Below, in pieces: positions 58,739 through 64,000 of a stretch of DNA of 64,000 nt. The DNA lies in assembly GCA_014801815.1 (NCBI GenBank), contig JAAVDM010000030.1:46674-110673 (forward strand), read 5' to 3'. How positions within the stretch are numbered: the stretch's first letter is position 1; every line of letters begins with the position of its first letter. Under the pieces are notes generated by a model. It had not been told where the DNA came from. It ran no database searches and saw only the letters and a program-made list of their open reading frames with translations. Position numbers and translations under genes: made by a program. The DNA is from Bacteroides sp. (GTDB lineage: Bacteria; Bacteroidota; Bacteroidia; Bacteroidales; Muribaculaceae).

Positions 58739-60895
58739 TTATTTATCCATAGTGACAAGCAGCTCCTCGTTGGTGCGTGTCATTTCCATACGTTTCTTGA
58801 TAAATTCCATTGCCTCTACCGGAGTCATATCCGACAGGTAATTACGCAATATCCACATACGGTTCAGAGTTTCGTCACTCAACAGCAGGTCATCGCGGCG
58901 TGTGGAGGATGCTGTAATGTCAACAGCAGGGAACACACGCTTGTTGGAAAGTTTGCGGTCAAGCTGCAGCTCCATGTTACCTGTGCCCTTGAACTCCTCG
59001 AAAATAACCTCGTCCATTTTAGATGAAGTCTCGGTCAGAGCTGTGGCGATAATAGTGAGCGAGCCACCGTTCTCAATGTTACGTGCTGCACCGAAGAAGC
59101 GTTTGGGGCGTTGCAGCGCGTTGGCATCGACACCACCTGACAGTATCTTGCCCGAAGCCGGTGAAACGGTGTTATAGGCACGTGCCAGACGTGTTATGGA
59201 GTCGAGCATGATTACCACATCATGACCGCATTCTACAAGACGCTTGGCCTTTTCGAGCACTATTCCGGCTATCTTGACGTGACGTTCAGCCGGTTCGTCG
59301 AACGTTGAGGCTATCACCTCGGCGTTGACGCTACGGGCCATGTCGGTCACCTCCTCAGGACGTTCGTCAATGAGCAGCATTATAATGTATGTTTCCGGGT
59401 GATTGTCTGCTATTGCATTGGCTATGTCTTTAAGCAGGATAGTCTTACCTGTTTTTGGTGGGGCTACGATGAGTGCACGCTGACCTTTGCCTATAGGGGC
59501 AAACATATCGACTACGCGTGTTGAGATATTGGCATGATTGCCCTTTGTTATGATAAATTTTTCGTCGGGAAACAGAGGTACAAGATGTTCGAAAGGCTCA
59601 CGGTCACGTGCCACCGAGGGTTCAAGTCCGTTGACCGATAACACATCGACCATCGGGAAATATTTTTCGCCTTCTTTTGGAGGAATTATTGAGGCTTCGA
59701 CGACATCGCCTGTTTTGAGTGCGTATTGTTTAATCTGTTGCTGTGATACGTAAATGTCGTCCGGACTGGTGAGATAATTATAATCTGACGAGCGCAGAAA
59801 TCCGAAACCTTCGGGCATGATTTCAAGCACTCCGTATGCACTTAGCAGACCGGCAAAATCGAACACAGGTTGTTGTATCTGTTGCTGGCGCTGCTGCTGA
59901 CGCTGTAGTTTCTTCTGTTGTTGCTGTTCGAGACGCTGCTGTGCGCGGAGCTGTTTTTTGCTCAATACACGCTGCTGCGGCATCTGGGGTATCTGTGGTT
60001 GCGGTTGCGGACGTTGCGGAGGAAGCGGTGCCGGAGGTATTACTGCCTCGACGACGGGTTCATGCAGCTCAACGGGTGCCTGTGCAGCTGCTATAGCGGC
60101 TTCCTCTATCTCGCGCTGCGAACGCGGTGTGAATGTCTTACCTTTAGCTTTTGAGAAAAAGGAGTCGAGTGAAGGTTTCGGACTTTTTACAATAGGTTTC
60201 TGTACAGGACGCTGCGGGGCTTCCACTTTGGGTGCTGTTTCGACAGCAGCCGGTTGTGTCTCTTCGACAACCTGTGGTGCAGGGGGCATAAGTTCATGTT
60301 CCTCTTTCTCCACAAGGATATCATCTGCTATGGTTATAGGTAGAAACGGGGGGAGAGGAACATCGACTTCCGCAGGACCGATAATTACATCATCTGCCAG
60401 TCCTTCTTTCTGTGTCTCAGTCTGTACGGGTAAGGCTACGGTAGCTTGTTCAGACTGAACCTGCTCGTTAGAGTCAGGGTTGCTGTGGTCTGTGTCTGTA
60501 TCCGGAGTGTCTTCGGTAGTTGTGTCCGGAGTTTCAGTACGTTTTGCTTTTGTTTTACGCGTGCGTTTTTTAGGAGCGGGTGCCTCATTTCCGTCGGCTG
60601 TTGCTTCGGGTGTATTTACAGCCGGCTCTGCAACCGGTTCCGTCATAGAGTCAGCGGCGGCTTCGGCAGCAGCTTTCTTAGTCGTTTTTTTTGCGCGTGG
60701 TTTCTTCTCTTTTGCAGCCTTTTTTGCCGGCTGCTTGCTGACTTCCTCCTTGGCGAGGCCAATGGCCTGGTTGTCGAGAATGTATTCTGTAAGCTCGGAA
60801 GCCGAGGCGGAAGCTGATTTTTTCATTCCCATAGAGTCAGCGAGTTGCCTAAGTGCAACTTCGTCCATGGCTTCTAAATCATCAATGTGAAACAT
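58739..60895 (-). CDS. rho: Transcription termination factor Rho with a long disordered insert
   Basis: Hexameric RNA helicase of 718 residues. ATG at 60895 ([20 protein letters not shown]); an upstream in-frame ATG lies 36 codons before it and reads like leader sequence. Rho_N (residues 1-40) is followed by about 300 residues rich in Lys/Ala, Thr/Glu and Pro/Gln (low complexity, intrinsically disordered), the RNA-binding domain ([18 protein letters not shown], about residue 355) and the ATPase: Walker [13 protein letters not shown], and [12 protein letters not shown]. Bacteroides Rho with such an insert is known to phase-separate, from published work on B. thetaiotaomicron. Probably autoregulated through its long leader. 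Confidence 0.95.
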   Translation of the reverse strand: MFHIDDLEAMDEVALRQLADSMGMKKSASASASELTEYILDNQAIGLAKEEVSKQPAKKAAKEKKPRAKKTTKKAAAEAAADSMTEPVAEPAVNTPEATADGNEAPAPKKRTRKTKAKRTETPDTTTEDTPDTDTDHSNPDSNEQVQSEQATVALPVQTETQKEGLADDVIIGPAEVDVPLPPFLPITIADDILVEKEEHELMPPAPQVVEETQPAAVETAPKVEAPQRPVQKPIVKSPKPSLDSFFSKAKGKTFTPRSQREIEEAAIAAAQAPVELHEPVVEAVIPPAPLPPQRPQPQPQIPQMPQQRVLSKKQLRAQQRLEQQQQKKLQRQQQRQQQIQQPVFDFAGLLSAYGVLEIMPEGFGFLRSSDYNYLTSPDDIYVSQQQIKQYALKTGDVVEASIIPPKEGEKYFPMVDVLSVNGLEPSVARDREPFEHLVPLFPDEKFIITKGNHANISTRVVDMFAPIGKGQRALIVAPPKTGKTILLKDIANAIADNHPETYIIMLLIDERPEEVTDMARSVNAEVIASTFDEPAERHVKIAGIVLEKAKRLVECGHDVVIMLDSITRLARAYNTVSPASGKILSGGVDANALQRPKRFFGAARNIENGGSLTIIATALTETSSKMDEVIFEEFKGTGNMELQLDRKLSNKRVFPAVDITASSTRRDDLLLSDETLNRMWILRNYLSDMTPVEAMEFIKKRMEMTRTNEELLVTMDK

Positions 60896-61270
60896 ATTCG
60901 GTGATTGTGGGTTTTTAGGTCCTGACTGACAGCTGCCGTTTTTCTGCGGCAAGGCTTTGGGTCGGTTTCTGTGAAGGAGATGCGCATGTATGGGTGTCAC
61001 CAACCATAACAGAGGCGAAAGTGGAAAAACGAATGGTATATATTTATTTGTGTCAGGGTTATAGGCGAGACGGGCAGAACTGCCCTGAGAATATCTCGAT
61101 GTGTGAACCGGTGCCGGACATCGGCCCTGACTGCTAAAATCATAACACCGGCCTTACGCTGCAGGTTTTAGTGTCCCCGGCGATTTATAGTGCGAAGTTA
61201 AGCATAGTTTCACAATTATGCAAATTTTTTATTTTTCACTCGTTGTAGTATTTTATATTTGTTTTTTAAA
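60896..61270. other. Leader and promoter region of rho, no gene
   Basis: Holds the rho promoter (61193-61224) and a leader of about 290 bases. The leader is more GC-rich than the region to its right and has short inverted repeats (GCCG...CGGC); no ORF is convincing. Confidence 0.6.
61193..61224 (-). promoter_or_regulatory. Promoter of rho
   Basis: Minus strand: TTTG (61221-61224), 20 bases, TAACTTCG (61193-61200), one base off the -7 consensus. Confidence 0.65.
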
Positions 61271-61273
61271 TAT

Positions 61274-61620
61274 GGAACTTATTTAAACTTTTTTGATTTG
61301 AACTTGTCTGAATTAATTTGAATTGTGAAATTTTTTTAATGAAAATAACGATAGAGGCAATGAAGTTCCAGCCTTTCCAACTGGAGACTGTGGTGTCAAA
61401 ACGGTTAAGTAGTGCCTTGAAACCATCCAGGCGTTGGTTCGCTCTGTCTTCCAACGTTCCATACACATCTTCTTGTCAAAGAGTCTGTATCGGTTGAGAT
61501 GCCCCGTTACGTCGGTTCGGACAGATATTGGAAATACTACGGGAATCGAGAGCCTAGGGGAACTCCTTGTCATTGAGTCTGGCATCGAGGTTACAGAAAA
61601 GGCCATCGAGGGATATTTGC
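61274..61620 (-). pseudogene. Decayed IS transposase fragment (DDE, IS5-like)
   Basis: Three minus-strand reading frames together give the C-terminal part of a DDE transposase: DGLFCNLDARLNDKEF, CPNRRNG, RLFDKKMCMERWKTERTNAW, then a shift into LDGFKALLNRFDTTVSSWKG ending in IASIVIFIKK. The ERTNAW block carries the expected catalytic Glu. At least two frameshifts and a stop separate these parts, and the N-terminal half is missing. The end of the dispersed repeat lies 11 bases beyond its left (5-prime) limit. Confidence 0.75.
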
Positions 61621-61630
61621 TATCTTAGTA

Positions 61631-61650
61631 TTAATTTTAAGAGCTACTTA
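61631..61650 (+). repeat. Solo end of the dispersed repeat (copy F)
   Basis: TTAATTTTAAGAGCTACTTA, 10 bases beyond the transposase remnant. On the minus strand the order is repeat end, then transposase, as an IS terminal repeat followed by its gene would be. Confidence 0.75.
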
Positions 61651-61745
61651 ACGATTTAAACTAGTTAAATCACTTCGTGGTTAATGTCTTCTTACATACG
61701 ATGGTTAAAGATTAAGTAGGCTATAATATTTCCTTACATACTAAT

Positions 61746-62816
61746 TTAATTCCAGTAATCCAAAAGATTATGAATTGCACGAGTAAAAAGTTTAGGAGCA
61801 TATATACCAAGTACCATTTTACCTTTCTCATTGAGTAAAAATCCAATTTCTACTTCTATAATACGATCTTGCTTACTACCGTAAAGTACTACAGTACGTA
61901 AGATACGGTGAGCTGGATAGTATTTTTCAAGATATAAGTTATCAAAGGCTTCGTATCCTGCAAGTTCTTTAATACCAGCTTGACGATTCTTATATTTTTT
62001 CCCTTCAATAGTAATAATTTCAGAATTTCTTATATCAAGAAGTACAAGATCAGGAATAGAGATTATCTTACTCTTATCCCCACCTTTATACGCGTCTCGG
62101 TCACTGTATTTTGCTAAGGGAATATGTTTTCCGGCTGGAGTAGTAAAATAACTTTTTTCTACGAGATTAAGACTATCAGTATAAAATACTTCGTTAGGCA
62201 GATTATTATTATAAATTTTAATCGGCCGTAACATAAAACGTTTTATAGCACGTGGATCCCATTTTTTATAAAATGCACCATAGACTCCGGCAACATTTGC
62301 ATAAAATGACACAGATTCTATTAGACAGGCCAAAAGAATATAATATTCAGTTTCATTAATTAATTGAAGGTTTTTCCATTCTTCAATTTTTTGCCTGATA
62401 GCGTCAATTCTTAATCCGTTTTCTTCGCTGAAATACATTCTCGGTTGAGTGAGATGTTTTGTGCCTAAAGGAGTATAGTTTTGTGATATAAAGCCAAAGA
62501 CGTCTTTTATCTCGTTTAGATATGCTACTATTTTCTCTAATGGAGTAGCACACAGTACTGTATTTATAGGTCTAATATAGGGAAGAACTTTTTTGAATTG
62601 AGGTTCGTCATTATTTTCTATATAAGCTTTCTGTAGGCAATAAGAGAGATAAAGTAAATCGCACGAAGAGACTGTATAATTTCTTTCTTTGAAGAATCGT
62701 CCAACATTAGTTGTACCTGCAAAGAAATCAAAAAAACTGTTTCCGTGTATACCAAATTTATTAAACTTTGATGCTATTCTTTCAAGCAGATTTTCTTTGT
62801 TGCCTATATATCGCAT
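61746..62816 (-). CDS. Restriction endonuclease with a methyltransferase-like N-terminus (probable)
   Basis: 356 residues. Residues 1-215 look like an N6-adenine methyltransferase of the D12 class: MRYIGNKENLL, the SAM-binding FFDFFAGTTNVGRFF (28-42), and NVAGVYGAFYKKWDPRA (174-190). But no DPPY catalytic tetrapeptide follows. Instead residues about 250-285 read IPDLVLLDIRNSEIITIEGK: D256 and E271-x-K273 with the spacing of a PD-(D/E)XK nuclease. It overlaps the methyltransferase stop by 13 bases, so the two are coupled. The most economical reading is the endonuclease of a type II system whose recognition part derives from a methyltransferase. An alternative is a dead methyltransferase. Confidence 0.65.
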   Translation of the reverse strand: MRYIGNKENLLERIASKFNKFGIHGNSFFDFFAGTTNVGRFFKERNYTVSSCDLLYLSYCLQKAYIENNDEPQFKKVLPYIRPINTVLCATPLEKIVAYLNEIKDVFGFISQNYTPLGTKHLTQPRMYFSEENGLRIDAIRQKIEEWKNLQLINETEYYILLACLIESVSFYANVAGVYGAFYKKWDPRAIKRFMLRPIKIYNNNLPNEVFYTDSLNLVEKSYFTTPAGKHIPLAKYSDRDAYKGGDKSKIISIPDLVLLDIRNSEIITIEGKKYKNRQAGIKELAGYEAFDNLYLEKYYPAHRILRTVVLYGSKQDRIIEVEIGFLLNEKGKMVLGIYAPKLFTRAIHNLLDYWN

Positions 62817-63736
62817 TGGGGTGTGTAGTTAAGTACAAGGATTTCATCAGAGCTGTTGATATTACGGTCTATGGTTTGATAGTTTGAATTAGCGTAATTC
62901 ATCGTAAGATGTTTAACTATGTAACCTTTAGAATTAATCCATTTTTGGAGAGTTGTATTATACTGACCTTTATGGGTCAATACGTTTGATAAAGCAAATT
63001 TTATACCGCGCGTATCAAGTGAGTCTAATAATGAAAGTAAACAGGATTCTTCAGCTTCGCTCCAACCAGTAAAACCTCGTTTGCCGTCATTGTAAGTACC
63101 TGTGGTAATGAGGTAAGGAGGGTCACAATATATGAAGTCTCCTTTACATAATGTACTTAAATCAATTTCGTCAAAATTTTCTGAAGTAAACTCACAAGAG
63201 ATAGAATGAAGACGTTTAATAAATAGTTCTAGATTTTTCCTCATTTTATGATTAAAAGAACTACGTTGACGACCAAAGGGATTATTAAACTTGTGAGATC
63301 TATTAAAACGTATTTGATGGTTAAAGGAGTAGGCTATCAAAACAAATAAATCAAGAGCTATACGATCTGTATTGTACAGATCCCTTAGACGGTTGTATCC
63401 TTCTGCATTGGTTAGGGAGAGATCGAATTCAGCAATTCTTTTCTCAATATGATTGATAATCTCTGTAGTGTTCTGTTGCTGCATTACTTTGTATAAGTCT
63501 ATAAGATAGACAAGATTATCATTAAAGATAATATGGCGAGCATCAATGTTGACACCGACGTTGCAGCCTCCGCAAAACAAATCAACGAATGTATTTATTT
63601 TGGGAGGAAACAGTGTAAGTAACTGAGGCAGAAGCTTAAACTTACCACCTATATAATTAAGTGGCGAGCGTATAGGCTCAGTTACTGCAATGTTTTCACA
63701 ATCCTCAAATAATGAGGGAAGTACAGAAGGATACAT
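62804..63736 (-). CDS. Dam-like N6-adenine DNA methyltransferase (type II system)
   Basis: D12-class methyltransferase of 310 residues. SAM-binding FVDLFCGGCNVG (residues 50-61) and PLNYIGGKFKLLPQL before it are typical; catalytic DPPY is at residues 205-208 in FIYCDPPYLITTG. Target is not readable, but Dam/DpnII-type enzymes often modify GATC or a longer variant. First of two overlapping genes; the partner carries a nuclease motif, so the pair is a restriction-modification system. AT-rich like the island regions. Confidence 0.9.
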   Translation of the reverse strand: MYPSVLPSLFEDCENIAVTEPIRSPLNYIGGKFKLLPQLLTLFPPKINTFVDLFCGGCNVGVNIDARHIIFNDNLVYLIDLYKVMQQQNTTEIINHIEKRIAEFDLSLTNAEGYNRLRDLYNTDRIALDLFVLIAYSFNHQIRFNRSHKFNNPFGRQRSSFNHKMRKNLELFIKRLHSISCEFTSENFDEIDLSTLCKGDFIYCDPPYLITTGTYNDGKRGFTGWSEAEESCLLSLLDSLDTRGIKFALSNVLTHKGQYNTTLQKWINSKGYIVKHLTMNYANSNYQTIDRNINSSDEILVLNYTPQCDI

Positions 63737-64000
63737 AGAATTATTTATTCAAAAATAATGGGATTTTAAAACTTCCCTTTGAATGCAAAGTTACAAAAAT
63801 TCCTTTGCCTTACCGAAAGAATTATAGATATTTTTATCTATGTTTTAATCAAAATTCAGCATCAATTTTATTATATTATTTATTGAAGTTGTTTAAACTA
63901 ATTTTGAGATGTTAATAATACAGTAAAATAATTAAAATACAGCGTATTCCGCAAAGAATATACTATATTATAGTTCCCACACTTAATATAATCCTACCAA
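63737..64000. other. AT-rich upstream region of the restriction-modification pair
   Basis: No gene. A minus-strand TAACTTTG (63786-63793) with TTTC 21 bases upstream is the probable promoter, about 45 bases before the ATG. The final stretch to the window edge shows nothing recognisable. Confidence 0.5.

Overview
The window is a chromosomal segment of a Bacteroidales bacterium, most likely Muribaculaceae or a close relative. The support is the gene content (rpoBC, a long Rho with a disordered insert, DUF4301, Porin_10, an Oar-type barrel, a PG0541-type efflux partner), the scarcity of Shine-Dalgarno sites, and promoters of the Bacteroidetes type (TTTG, about 20 bases, TAnnTTTG), which are readable upstream of several genes. 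The family assignment is inference from gene content only.

Layout. 1-5600: end of rpoB and all of rpoC, closed by a perfect 20-bp hairpin. 5628-10275: a LacI-type regulator divergent from a sugar transport and oxidation operon (GPH symporter, zinc dehydrogenase, small outer-membrane barrel). 10323-16159: housekeeping genes on the minus strand (aminotransferase, endonuclease III, PheRS alpha, acyl-CoA ligase, thiol-disulfide lipoprotein). 16482-23154: a TetR-controlled tripartite RND efflux operon with a small PII-like partner. 23282-25677: the divergent threonine-to-glycine pair tdh and kbl. 25727-26582: a four-helix-bundle gene between two 9-bp TATAA arrays. 26586-29265: a Porin_10 barrel and a guanine-deaminase-like enzyme.

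29270-35330 is an AT-rich accessory island. It holds two damaged genes (one with two apparent single-A losses, one PD-(D/E)XK nuclease with an in-frame TAA), two secreted Sel1-repeat paralogues, and a RhuM-Doc/Fic fusion. 35346-46860 returns to core genes: DUF4301, a lipoprotein, a RelA/SpoT homologue whose hydrolase motifs are lost, an alpha/beta hydrolase, an Oar-like barrel, tRNA-His, an M64 peptidase and a CpxP/Spy-like protein. 47430-53149 is a complete rseC-rnfBCDGEA operon. It is followed by a TlpA-like protein and a YhcC-type radical SAM protein.

55460-56862 is a small AT-rich cassette: an ORF split by an in-frame TGA, a 135-residue protein, and a protein that resembles SecB. Then come aroC, ybaK and rho. 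The right end (61270-63736) holds a decayed IS transposase and a type II restriction-modification pair. The methyltransferase of the pair is intact. Its partner appears to join a methyltransferase-like N-terminus lacking DPPY to a PD-(D/E)XK nuclease.

A dispersed repeat with the conserved ends TAAGTAGCTC/GAGCTACTTA occurs as two full copies (about 195 bp, opposite orientations), one 37-bp miniature and four solo ends. One solo end lies beside the decayed transposase, so the family looks like a non-autonomous element. This repeat, the TATAA-array cassette, the SecB-like cassette and the methyltransferase-nuclease fusion are the strongest candidates for something undescribed.
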